From Lachnospiraceae bacterium (GTDB lineage Bacteria; Bacillota; Clostridia; Lachnospirales; Lachnospiraceae), in contig SFNX01000039.1 of NCBI GenBank assembly GCA_004552595.1, forward strand, positions 1-14,440: DNA of 14,440 nucleotides, in the 5' to 3' direction. Below are positions 7,336 to 14,407 of the stretch, piece by piece (position 1 is the first letter of the stretch; each line of letters starts with the position of its first letter). The notes beneath the pieces are model-generated. The model was given only the letters and a program-made list of their open reading frames with translations. It was not told the DNA's origin and did no database searches. Position numbers and translations under genes: made by a program.

Positions 7336-7823
7336 TTCTTCCTTTTCCATCTCTCAAAAGTATATTCGGTATCAAAATAGGTGAATTCTTCTGATTCACC
7401 TGTTTTTTTCCATTCATCGTCCTTTTCAAGATTAGGGAAATACGAATCAGCCTCATAGCAGTAATTAATCTTCGTAACCTCGCATGTGTCAACATATGGA
7501 AGCATCTGCTTATATACGCTGTCTCCGCCAATAATATAAACATCTTCTGTGTTATATTTCTTTAACTCTTCTAACAGCTCATCAATACTATGAACAACAA
7601 TTGCATCTCCGGCTTTATATTTCTCATCCTTTGTTAATACTATATTGGTTCTGTTTTTAAGCGGCATTCCGTTAGGAAATGTAGCCATAGTCTTTCTTCC
7701 AAGTACTACAACCTTGCCTGTTGTAATCTCCCTGAATCTTTTCATGTCATTCGGGATACTGACAAGAAGCTTTCCTTTGTTTCCTATTGCCCAGTTATTG
7801 TCTACTGCAACTATTGCGTTCAT
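7332..7823 (-). CDS. folA: Dihydrofolate reductase
   Basis: This 163-residue cytoplasmic enzyme reduces dihydrofolate to tetrahydrofolate with NADPH, regenerating the cofactor oxidised by thymidylate synthase encoded just upstream. The fold motifs are in order: WAIGNKGKL (11-19), the catalytic acid D26 in IPNDMKRF, the NADPH-binding VVLGRKT (39-45), PLKNRTNIVLT and YIIGGDSVYKQ. Where E. coli DHFR has Pro21-Trp22 this protein has Leu20-Val21, a variation I recall from other clostridial DHFRs. It lies 42 bases after thyA. Its nearest good ribosome site (AAAGGA, 7844-7839) is 15 bases before the ATG, unusually far, yet the protein start is canonical. The stop codon overlaps the MATE stop on the other strand. 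No obvious minus-strand terminator follows. Family and function are firm. Confidence 0.93.
   Translation of the reverse strand: MNAIVAVDNNWAIGNKGKLLVSIPNDMKRFREITTGKVVVLGRKTMATFPNGMPLKNRTNIVLTKDEKYKAGDAIVVHSIDELLEELKKYNTEDVYIIGGDSVYKQMLPYVDTCEVTKINYCYEADSYFPNLEKDDEWKKTGESEEFTYFDTEYTFERWKRKN
7375..7409 (+). terminator. Intrinsic terminator of the MATE gene, inside the DHFR gene
   Basis: On the plus strand AGGTGAAT (7379-7386) pairs perfectly with ATTCACCT (7394-7401) around a 7-base loop. A run of seven T residues follows (7403-7409), and upstream A residues (7374-7377) can extend the stem. It lies about 44 bases past the MATE stop codon and wholly within the last codons of the convergent DHFR gene. 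The rightward transcript would therefore be antisense to roughly the last 75 bases of that gene. Confidence 0.8.
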
Positions 7824-7865
7824 AGATACTAGTGTAATTCCTTTCTTACCAAATCCTGATTCCGA

Positions 7866-8711
7866 CTAAATTGCCACCGGTATTGAAATCTGCTCTCCAT
7901 ATTGATAACCTTCAACCCATACATCATCCTTAGTGAACTTATAGAAATCCTTTATATCAGGATTCATAAAGAACTTAGGTGCATCAAATACAGGTCTCTT
8001 GATTAGTTCTTCAACAAGCGGAATATGTCTGTCATAAATATGTGCATCTGCAATTACATGCATAAATTCTCCCACATACATATCACAGCACTGAGCCAGC
8101 ATATGAACAAGCACTGCATACTGAACAACATTCCAGTTATTAGCCGTAAGCACGTCCTGAGATCTCTGATTAAGTATCGCATTAAGTGTAAGCTTATCTT
8201 CGCCCTTCCTCTGTGTAACATTAAATGTCATTGAATATGCGCAAGGGTACAGATTCATTTCGTGAAGATCCTGATGAACATAAATATTCGTCATGATTCT
8301 CCTTGAAAAAGGATTGTTCTTAAGGTCGAAGATCACTCTGTCAACCTGATCCATCATTCCTTCCTTGTACTGATGCTTAACACCCATCTGATAACCATAT
8401 GCTTTTCCGATAGAGCCTGTTTCATCAGCCCATTCATCCCATATATGTGAAGAAAGTTCGTTAACATTATTGCTCTTCTTCTGCCATATCCATAAAAGTT
8501 CATCTGTCGCACTCTTAAGCGCAGTCTTTCTAAGAGTAATAATCGGAAACTCTTTTCTTAAGTCGTAACGATTTACTACACCAAACTTCTTGATTGTGTA
8601 TGCACTTGTTCCGTCTTCCCAGTGAGGTCTTACCTTTTCTCCTTCTGTAGAACATCCGTTGTCAAGAATGTCCCTCACCATATTGATAAACACTGTATCT
8701 GCGTAGCTCAT
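7866..8711 (-). CDS. thyA: Thymidylate synthase (phage phi3T / B. subtilis ThyA type)
   Basis: This 281-residue cytoplasmic enzyme methylates dUMP to dTMP using methylene-tetrahydrofolate, producing dihydrofolate for the DHFR encoded next. Numbered from the ATG at 8711, the nucleophile is C157 (LYPCAYS), the phosphate-binding segment is QRSQD (182-186), the uracil-binding Asn is N194 and the HIY motif is at 224-226. The LLWIWQKKSNNVNEL segment and CAY in place of the usual C-H pair resemble the phi3T/B. subtilis ThyA branch rather than E. coli ThyA. I prefer this start because GGAG (8721-8718) is 6 bases upstream and the protein then begins MSYAD. The ATG at 8723 has no ribosome site. It is preceded by a palindrome and two hairpins and followed by the DHFR gene in the same direction. 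Confidence 0.93.
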   Translation of the reverse strand: MSYADTVFINMVRDILDNGCSTEGEKVRPHWEDGTSAYTIKKFGVVNRYDLRKEFPIITLRKTALKSATDELLWIWQKKSNNVNELSSHIWDEWADETGSIGKAYGYQMGVKHQYKEGMMDQVDRVIFDLKNNPFSRRIMTNIYVHQDLHEMNLYPCAYSMTFNVTQRKGEDKLTLNAILNQRSQDVLTANNWNVVQYAVLVHMLAQCCDMYVGEFMHVIADAHIYDRHIPLVEELIKRPVFDAPKFFMNPDIKDFYKFTKDDVWVEGYQYGEQISIPVAI

Positions 8712-8717
8712 AGGGTA

Positions 8718-8721
8718 CTCC
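8718..8721 (-). promoter_or_regulatory. thyA ribosome binding site, decides the start
   Basis: GGAG on the minus strand lies 6 bases before the ATG at 8711. It overlaps the alternative upstream ATG at 8723, which has only AT-rich sequence before it. Confidence 0.6.
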
Positions 8722-8728
8722 ATTAAAA

Positions 8729-8740
8729 ACTATATATAGT
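8729..8740. repeat. 12-bp perfect palindrome upstream of thyA
   Basis: ACTATATATAGT reads the same on both strands and sits 18 bases before the preferred thyA ATG. It could be a symmetric operator or contain a TATATA-type -10 box, but no good -35 hexamer stands at the right distance. Its AT-only core makes a chance origin possible. Confidence 0.35.
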
Positions 8741-8763
8741 GGTTTATTTGGCTGAGATTTCTC

Positions 8764-8811
8764 GAAAACACTTCGTGTTTTCTCGTGTAGTCATTCCTTC
8801 GGAATAACTAC
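8764..8811 (-). repeat. Tandem hairpins spanning the ribonuclease stop codon
   Basis: Two hairpins follow each other. On the minus strand the first (8811-8787) has an 11-bp stem, GTAGTTATTCC with GGAATGACTAC, containing one G-U wobble and a GAA loop. The second (8782-8764) has a perfect 8-bp stem, GAAAACAC with GTGTTTTC, and again a GAA loop. The stop codon of the upstream beta-CASP gene lies within the first stem. Neither is followed by a T-run, so this is not a classic terminator; mRNA stability, processing or a small palindromic repeat element are possible roles. Confidence 0.6.
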
Positions 8812-10412
8812 CGGTCCCACTTATCACAAAGCGAATTAATCTGGTCGGCGAACTTTGCAAGGTCCTTGTTCGCTCCACCTTCGTTATGCTGAATAACGAG
8901 AAGAAGTCTCTGTCCTGCAGCAAGAAGTCTCTCGAATACTGCAGACACTGTCCTCTTCTTTTCCTTCTTGGTAACTCTGACTCCTTCAGCCTCATACTCA
9001 AATTCATTTGTTGCAAGATTGAATATTGTACCCGAATACGGTGCATATGCCAAAAGTCCGAATTCTTCTTCTATTACATCGGCAAATTTGTCGGTAACAT
9101 CGTCATCACCATGAACTACGAACACATGCTGAGGGCGATTTTTAAAGCCCTTCATCCAGTTCATAAGTCCTTCCTTGTCAGCGTGTCCCGAAACACCCTT
9201 AAGCTGCAAAATCTTCGCTCTTACTTCAACGGCCTCACCGAAAAGCTTGATTTCTTCAGCACCGTCAATAAGTGCTCTTCCGGGTGTTCCGACCGACTGG
9301 TAACCAACGAATAATATCGTACATTCTTCTCTCCACAGATTGTGCTTTAAGTGATGTCTTATACGTCCCGCATCGCACATTCCGGCTGCCGAAATGATTA
9401 CCTTTGGCTCAGAATCAAAATTTATTGCTTTTGACTCATCTGATGTAATTGAAAGATTGAGTCCTCTGAAAGAAATTGGATTAATTCCCTTGTTAACAAG
9501 TGAGAGTGCTTCTTCATCAAAGCATTCCGAAACGTTTTTGTTAAACACTCCGGTAGCTTCAACAGCAAGCGGTGAGTCAACATATACAGGGAAATTATCG
9601 TGTCCCTTTACAAGACCCTCTGCCTTAATCTGCCTTATGAAATAAAGCATTTCCTGAGTACGTCCGACTGCAAATGACGGAATAATAACATTTCCGCCCT
9701 TATCGAAAGTATCCTGCAAAATCGTTGCAAGTTCCGATACATAGTCAAGTCTTGACTTCTCATGGAATCTGTCCCCGTATGTAGATTCTATTACTACATA
9801 ATCAGCTTCATCTATTGTTGCCGGATCTTTAATAAGCGGCTGATTAACATTACCTAAGTCTCCTGAGAATACTATCTTCTTGGAAATGTCTCCTTCCGTT
9901 ACAAAAACTTCAATAGCCGATGAACCGAGAAGATGTCCGACATCTGTAAATCTTATTTTAATACCTTCTGCCACTTCAATGAGTGAATCATAAGGGCAAG
10001 GAACCAAGAGTTTAATTGCGGTTTCTGCATCTTCCATTGTGTATGTAGGAACATACTCTTCTCTCTTAGAAGATCTCTGCGCTTTTCTGTTACGCCACTC
10101 AGCTTCCTGCATCTGGATGTGAGCCGAGTCTCTAAGCATTATGGAACATAAATCCGCTGTACCCTTTGTAGCAAAAATCTGACCTCTGAAGCCCTTCGCG
10201 CATAACTTTGGAAGCATTCCCGAATGATCAATATGTGCATGTGTCAAAAACACGTAGTCAATAGCTGACTCCGGAACCGGAAGTTCTGCATTCTCATAGA
10301 GATTCACTCCCTGCTCCATGCCATAGTCAACGATTGCGTTTTTGCCTGCAATACTAAGAAAATGACAGCTTCCCGTAACCTCATGTGCCGCGCCAATAAA
10401 AGTTAGCTTCAT
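8808..10412 (-). CDS. MBL-fold/beta-CASP ribonuclease
   Basis: This 534-residue cytoplasmic protein joins a metallo-beta-lactamase fold to a beta-CASP domain, as in bacterial and archaeal CPSF-like RNA endo/exonucleases. Zinc ligands are H58-x-H60-x-D62-H63 (THAHIDHSG), H160 (DVGHLLGSS) and D185 (FSGDLG). Beta-CASP motifs follow: the acidic residue E209 (VIESTYGDR), a His in AGRIRHHLKH (350-356) and H410 in GVSGHADK, with a last ligand H434 in VVHGDDD. The C-terminal 60 residues after about 474 lie beyond the conserved core. The length is normal for this family. The ATG has GGGGGTG at 8-9 bases. It follows the amidase gene by 50 bases and may be in the same transcript, but a role in the envelope locus is not suggested by its domains. 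RNA is the expected substrate; specificity is unknown. Confidence 0.9.
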   Translation of the reverse strand: MKLTFIGAAHEVTGSCHFLSIAGKNAIVDYGMEQGVNLYENAELPVPESAIDYVFLTHAHIDHSGMLPKLCAKGFRGQIFATKGTADLCSIMLRDSAHIQMQEAEWRNRKAQRSSKREEYVPTYTMEDAETAIKLLVPCPYDSLIEVAEGIKIRFTDVGHLLGSSAIEVFVTEGDISKKIVFSGDLGNVNQPLIKDPATIDEADYVVIESTYGDRFHEKSRLDYVSELATILQDTFDKGGNVIIPSFAVGRTQEMLYFIRQIKAEGLVKGHDNFPVYVDSPLAVEATGVFNKNVSECFDEEALSLVNKGINPISFRGLNLSITSDESKAINFDSEPKVIISAAGMCDAGRIRHHLKHNLWREECTILFVGYQSVGTPGRALIDGAEEIKLFGEAVEVRAKILQLKGVSGHADKEGLMNWMKGFKNRPQHVFVVHGDDDVTDKFADVIEEEFGLLAYAPYSGTIFNLATNEFEYEAEGVRVTKKEKKRTVSAVFERLLAAGQRLLLVIQHNEGGANKDLAKFADQINSLCDKWDR

Positions 10413-10413
10413 A

Positions 10414-10458
10414 ATTAATTCACCCCCAAAATAATGTGCAATCCACTCCTGAATTAAT
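10414..10458 (-). promoter_or_regulatory. Inverted repeat flanking the ribonuclease ribosome site
   Basis: On the minus strand ATTAATTC (10458-10451) can pair with GAATTAAT (10421-10414), enclosing 29 bases that include the GGGGGT ribosome site. Such a fold could present or hide the site. The arms are short and AT-rich, so this is tentative. Confidence 0.25.
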
Positions 10459-10462
10459 ATAC

Positions 10463-11518
10463 CTACATTCCTACATACGCTGTCGCCATGTTTGACGATA
10501 AATTGAAGTTATTAAATACGTATGCATAAACCGGTCCCCTGTAACCTGCCGGAACTGTTGTTTTCCCTTTAACCGTATTACCATTTCCCCATAATGTAAG
10601 ATCATTTACGTTAGGAACCGGCTTTCCTGTTTCATCAACAGTTGCAGCTATAGAAACCCCGTATAAATAAAGCCTGCTCTCAGGCTCAAGACCGGTAAGC
10701 GTGTAATTCACTTCACCCGTAGCCACATTATATGAATCAATTGTAATCGCAAGTGCCGGCGGAGTGAGATCATCAACCACAATACCTGTCTTATTCGTAA
10801 CAGTAATCTTAGGCGATACAAGAGCCTGTGTTTTGCCCTTTTTAAGGCCAAAGTAATTAGCTATTCCCTGAGCATCTAGCACTGCAAGCTTCTGCCAGTC
10901 AAGAGCATCGTCAAGCTTTGTTAAATCATGATAGTTATCCAAATATCCATGCTCAAGAATAATAGTAGGAATTCCGGCTGAAGCACCATGTCTGATTAAT
11001 CCATAGTAGTCTCCGCTTTTACCGATTCTTGTCTTAACGCCCTTGTTAACCATTCCGGCTAAGTTCCACTGTGTCATAATCGAATTACCAAGGGATGCGC
11101 CCTGTGAATAAAGTGCTCCGCATGGGACAAAAACTTCACTTCCATACATAAGGTGGTTTGTTGATGCGTTAAAATGAACAGATACGACTGCATCTGCACC
11201 TACTGCTTTTGCTAGATTAATCCTCTGCTTTAAATCAACGGCAACATCTGCATTTCTTGAAAGATACACCGTAACATTACCGTACTTTTCAAGCTCTGCC
11301 TTAAGAGCGGCTGCTGTAGCAAGCGTAAGGTTTTTCTCCTGTAATCCGGCGTAGCAGGCTCCTAAATTAGTTGCAACGCTTGCAGGTCCTCCATGACCCG
11401 GGTCAATAAGAATAGTGACATTTTTCTTGCCTGCCGCACTGACATCGTTAGTTGACAGGCTTACTATAAATGCCATTAATAAAACTGCGAACAATAATTT
11501 TGCAAAATGTTTTTTCAT
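10463..11518 (-). CDS. Secreted N-acetylmuramoyl-L-alanine amidase (Amidase_3)
   Basis: This 351-residue exported zinc amidase cleaves the bond between N-acetylmuramic acid and L-alanine in peptidoglycan. The signal peptide has a KKHFAK start, a hydrophobic core at 8-21 and probable cleavage after VSA near residue 28. The Amidase_3 domain (about 33-225) shows H42 (DPGHGG), E61 (LQEKN), H115 (SVHFNAS) and the catalytic E189 (ILEHGYLDN). A beta-rich tail of about 115 residues (235-351) has no recognised fold and could bind a wall glycan or partner. The ribosome site overlaps the stop codon of the DUF4358 gene (TAGGAA), 9 bases upstream, so expression is coupled. It is the last clear member of the envelope operon. 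The enzyme class is firm; the tail's role is unknown. Confidence 0.92.
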   Translation of the reverse strand: MKKHFAKLLFAVLLMAFIVSLSTNDVSAAGKKNVTILIDPGHGGPASVATNLGACYAGLQEKNLTLATAAALKAELEKYGNVTVYLSRNADVAVDLKQRINLAKAVGADAVVSVHFNASTNHLMYGSEVFVPCGALYSQGASLGNSIMTQWNLAGMVNKGVKTRIGKSGDYYGLIRHGASAGIPTIILEHGYLDNYHDLTKLDDALDWQKLAVLDAQGIANYFGLKKGKTQALVSPKITVTNKTGIVVDDLTPPALAITIDSYNVATGEVNYTLTGLEPESRLYLYGVSIAATVDETGKPVPNVNDLTLWGNGNTVKGKTTVPAGYRGPVYAYVFNNFNLSSNMATAYVGM

Positions 11519-11527
11519 AGCGTTTTC

Positions 11528-12079
11528 CTACTTAAATGCACCCTCAATAATGTCTTTAGCCTTTGAAGAGTCACCTGAAACCGACAAAATCGCATATTCC
11601 CTGCTTGTTATAATTACTGCGTCGTTAAGCTTTGGAACTTCTTCAGGAACGTAATCAGTAAAATTCTCTGTCTGCTCACTCACTCTCTGTTCAAAAGCAC
11701 TCTTAGCCTTTGCTGCTGAATCTGAATCCTTACATACAAGAACTACGATTTCTTCTGCAGTAGCACCTGAGCTTTCGTAAATATAAGCCTCGTTAATTTC
11801 TACATCGGCAAAGTTAAGAAACATCTTCGCTGTATCAAGATCAACAGCTGATAACTGATCTGTATAGCTGATTTCCGATAAAAGTGAATCAGCAATTGCC
11901 TTTGCGTCAACACTCTTGTTTTCAGTAGCATCGGCAGTAGCATCAGCGCTGTCCTCTGCTTCTTCACTTTCCTCGTTAACATTAATAGAAATGTCGTGTA
12001 CTTCCTTCTCTTCTCCCTTGCATCCTGTTATCGAAAATGCCATTGTTCCGATAAGTGCTGCCATCAATAATTTCTTCAT
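11528..12079 (-). CDS. DUF4358-type lipoprotein
   Basis: This is a 183-residue putative lipoprotein with no known activity. The signal peptide (KKLLMAALIGTMAFS) ends in a lipobox ITGC with the lipidated C20. An acidic, alanine-rich linker (about 24-55) follows, then a single small domain (about 60-182) that I match to DUF4358 by its pattern of two Tyr/Phe-rich strands and a C-terminal ALxVSGDxxxAxxII-like helix start. It should sit on the outer face of the membrane. Its ATG has AGGAG at 7 bases. It lies 36 bases after the SGNH gene and is coupled to the amidase gene. Being encoded among MBOAT, DHHW and SGNH genes, it may be an accessory or assembly factor for extracellular acylation; that is inference. 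The lipoprotein call is firm, the family match good. Confidence 0.82.
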   Translation of the reverse strand: MKKLLMAALIGTMAFSITGCKGEEKEVHDISINVNEESEEAEDSADATADATENKSVDAKAIADSLLSEISYTDQLSAVDLDTAKMFLNFADVEINEAYIYESSGATAEEIVVLVCKDSDSAAKAKSAFEQRVSEQTENFTDYVPEEVPKLNDAVIITSREYAILSVSGDSSKAKDIIEGAFK

Positions 12080-12115
12080 AATAATCTCCTCTCTTACTGC
12101 ATAATATAAGCAAGT

Positions 12116-13243
12116 TTATTCTGCCGGTGGCCACTTTACTGCCTGTTTTCTTAAAGCGTCAATCCACATCGGCATGTACTTGCTGTACATATGAATTCCG
12201 TCTGCTGTTGTCTCTGCCTTAAGAGCACCTGTCTCATCTGCAAAATACGGCCCGACATCTACATAATAACATTTCATGAGTTCAGCGAATGACTTCAAAT
12301 TTTCATTTCTCTTTTTTATATTTTCATTACAATGAACTCTGTCCGTCTGTGACTTAACCTGTGTAACAGGTAAAATCGCCTGAATATATATGATCGCTCT
12401 TGGCTGCATAACTCTTAAGTCATTTATAAGACTTGCGTATGCGTCAAGAAATGGTTCATCTGTCACCGAACCAAGCTCGTTAAGTCCTACCTTAATGTAA
12501 ATCTTAGTAAACTTATCATACGGCATTGCGTCAAATATCGGCACTTTACCGCTTGGAGTCTGAACTACTTTGAATGTTTTATATCTGTAAAGCTGGAAAG
12601 AAGTAACCGCATAAAACGTTGCGTTCGTTCCTGAATTCATCGCAAGCCCCGCAACTCTTGAGTCTCCGATGAAAAGCGCATCATCAAAATAACTTAAATC
12701 AACTTCTTCATATGGAAGCGGATAATCTTTAAGCGGGTCGATATTCTCATTAGTAACCTTCGGCTGTTCCGGTATTTTTATTTCATTAACAGTCTCACTC
12801 TCCGAGTCACCTGCTCTTACGATAGTCTCTATTCCTGAAATCTCAGCAGTAATGCGAATCGGCTCTTTCTCTTTGACTTCTTCTATTGTATTCTCTGTAT
12901 TTTCGACGGTTTCCTCATCGGTATTTTCAGCTTTTTCGCCTGTGTTATTTATTATCGACTTAATTCCGCCCTGCTCACTTAATTGTTTGACGTTGCCCTT
13001 TGCTTCTGATGAAGTATCAGGCTCAATATCATCTTTAAGTCCGGTAATAGGATTTTCTTCTATTTCAATTGTCTTCTTTTCTGCAACTACAACCTTCCCT
13101 GTATCGTTAAAAGCAAGTGAATACACCTCTTTCACACTGCTTCCCGTATCCCATATTGCAAGTCCTATTCCTGCAAAGGCTGCAATTAATGCCAGCAACA
13201 CAAGTGCCAGCGTAATATAAATTGCCTTGAATTTACTTTTCAT
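12116..13243 (-). CDS. Membrane-anchored SGNH/GDSL hydrolase or acyltransferase
   Basis: This 375-residue protein has one N-terminal transmembrane segment (about 8-30). A charged, Glu-rich, low-complexity stalk follows (about 50-165), then an SGNH catalytic domain (about 180-370) that should face outward. Catalytic signatures are S195 in FIGDSR, N255 in KVGLNELG and D348-x2-H351 in ADGIHMYS. Such enzymes remove or transfer acyl groups on glycans. The stalk has the composition of a disordered spacer through the wall. The ATG is preceded by GGGGAG. It lies 23 bases after the DHHW gene. Together with DHHW and the MBOAT upstream it fits an AlgI/AlgJ/AlgX-like or PatA/PatB-like O-acetylation machine, where the SGNH protein takes the acyl group to the polymer. 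Esterase and transferase cannot be told apart by sequence alone. Confidence 0.85.
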   Translation of the reverse strand: MKSKFKAIYITLALVLLALIAAFAGIGLAIWDTGSSVKEVYSLAFNDTGKVVVAEKKTIEIEENPITGLKDDIEPDTSSEAKGNVKQLSEQGGIKSIINNTGEKAENTDEETVENTENTIEEVKEKEPIRITAEISGIETIVRAGDSESETVNEIKIPEQPKVTNENIDPLKDYPLPYEEVDLSYFDDALFIGDSRVAGLAMNSGTNATFYAVTSFQLYRYKTFKVVQTPSGKVPIFDAMPYDKFTKIYIKVGLNELGSVTDEPFLDAYASLINDLRVMQPRAIIYIQAILPVTQVKSQTDRVHCNENIKKRNENLKSFAELMKCYYVDVGPYFADETGALKAETTADGIHMYSKYMPMWIDALRKQAVKWPPAE

Positions 13244-13266
13244 TTTCTCCCCTATGTAAACACTTC

Positions 13267-14403
13267 TTACTTCATAAGCTTGTAGAAGTGATTATCTTCA
13301 TTCAAAAAGTCAAAGTTGTTGATAAATAAAATGTCTGCATCTTTATTATTCTCAACTAATTCTTTAACCGAATCTTTATAATATCTTAAATCAATAAGCG
13401 TGATATACTCATAGTCATGAGTAAGGAACGGAATCAGGCAGTTAGCGTATGAATCCTTGAATATTATAAGCTTCTTCCCCTTGCCCTTCTCTGATAAAAT
13501 GCTCTCATCTGAGACAATTTCGCTCTTACCGAAATTGCCATACAAAAACATGCCGTATTTATCAAATACCGAGAGTTTCTCCTTATCAAGAAGAGAGTTC
13601 CTTAAAGTATCATCCGTAACAAAACTTCTTATGGGAATATCATAATATGTGATGACATCGGGCTTCACAAAAAGGCCTTTATACTTAGCATACAATGTAC
13701 CTAAAAATCCGTCCTTCTCACCCTTTTCAAGTGTTGATAAATCAAGCGGATCATCGGATATTGCTGAGTATGCATAATAAGCGCCAAGCGTAGTCCAATG
13801 GTGATCTGTTTTGTAATAGATATACTCGTCCTCATGTGTAAGTAATACACAACTTAAATCTACCACACGCGCACCCGATAGTAAAGATTTATTGCCCATT
13901 AATTCAGACAGTTTTTCTTTCTGATCAGGAATTATCATACCCTTTGGAACCTTATTTGTAAGGACACCCGCCGCATTCGGTGCGATTGCAACCGTAACGA
14001 AATTATCCGTGTTATTAATAAACTCACTTATTATACTGATATTTTTGTCAAAAACATCAGTTTTATTCTCACTCTTCGTAAATAAATATGAATCTTTGCC
14101 GCGTGCCACGGAATTATTTTCAATTTTCAAAAGCACCGCTTCTATTGATGCTTTTAATTTAATAAATCCATCTCTTAACGGCATCTGGTCATTTATGTAA
14201 TTTTCGTATTTTGTCATAAATGAACCATCGGCAATATCGGCAAGTCTCACCTCAGGAGCCTTTGTTAAGTACCTGTTCTCCCATTCGCTGACTTCTTTGT
14301 CAGGAATTATTAAACCAAGAACTGCAATACTTAGCAAAAATACCGAAAACACGATTGTCAAAGGGTAATGTATTAACTTTTTAATGCCTTCAAATTGTTT
14401 CAT
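13267..14403 (-). CDS. DHHW-family membrane-anchored protein (AlgX/AlgJ-like)
   Basis: This 378-residue protein has one transmembrane segment (about 13-33) and an external domain. The family's name motif is present at D200-H201-H202-W203 (YYKTDHHWTTLGAYYAY). A later FKDSYANCLIPFL segment places S318 as the probable SGNH-type nucleophile. These two motifs match the AlgX/AlgJ-like arrangement in which Asp-His-His of one motif acts with the Ser of the other. The expected role is transfer or handling of acyl groups brought across the membrane by an MBOAT protein. The ATG lies 4 bases after a stop codon that ends a probable MBOAT gene. It has no clear Shine-Dalgarno site, so translation may restart from the upstream gene. 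The frame remains open to the window edge, but the overlap with the MBOAT tail makes this start likely. Confidence 0.85.
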   Translation of the reverse strand: MKQFEGIKKLIHYPLTIVFSVFLLSIAVLGLIIPDKEVSEWENRYLTKAPEVRLADIADGSFMTKYENYINDQMPLRDGFIKLKASIEAVLLKIENNSVARGKDSYLFTKSENKTDVFDKNISIISEFINNTDNFVTVAIAPNAAGVLTNKVPKGMIIPDQKEKLSELMGNKSLLSGARVVDLSCVLLTHEDEYIYYKTDHHWTTLGAYYAYSAISDDPLDLSTLEKGEKDGFLGTLYAKYKGLFVKPDVITYYDIPIRSFVTDDTLRNSLLDKEKLSVFDKYGMFLYGNFGKSEIVSDESILSEKGKGKKLIIFKDSYANCLIPFLTHDYEYITLIDLRYYKDSVKELVENNKDADILFINNFDFLNEDNHFYKLMK

Positions 14404-14407
14404 TTTA

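Noticed and set aside
8886..9314. 142-codon plus-strand reading frame opposite the beta-CASP gene
   Set aside because: It is fully antisense to a conserved coding region, with no ribosome site or domain resemblance.
12852..13220. 122-codon Ser/Phe-rich plus-strand frame opposite the SGNH gene
   Set aside because: It mirrors the Glu-rich stalk codons, which read as Ser/Phe/Leu on the other strand, and so is a composition artefact.
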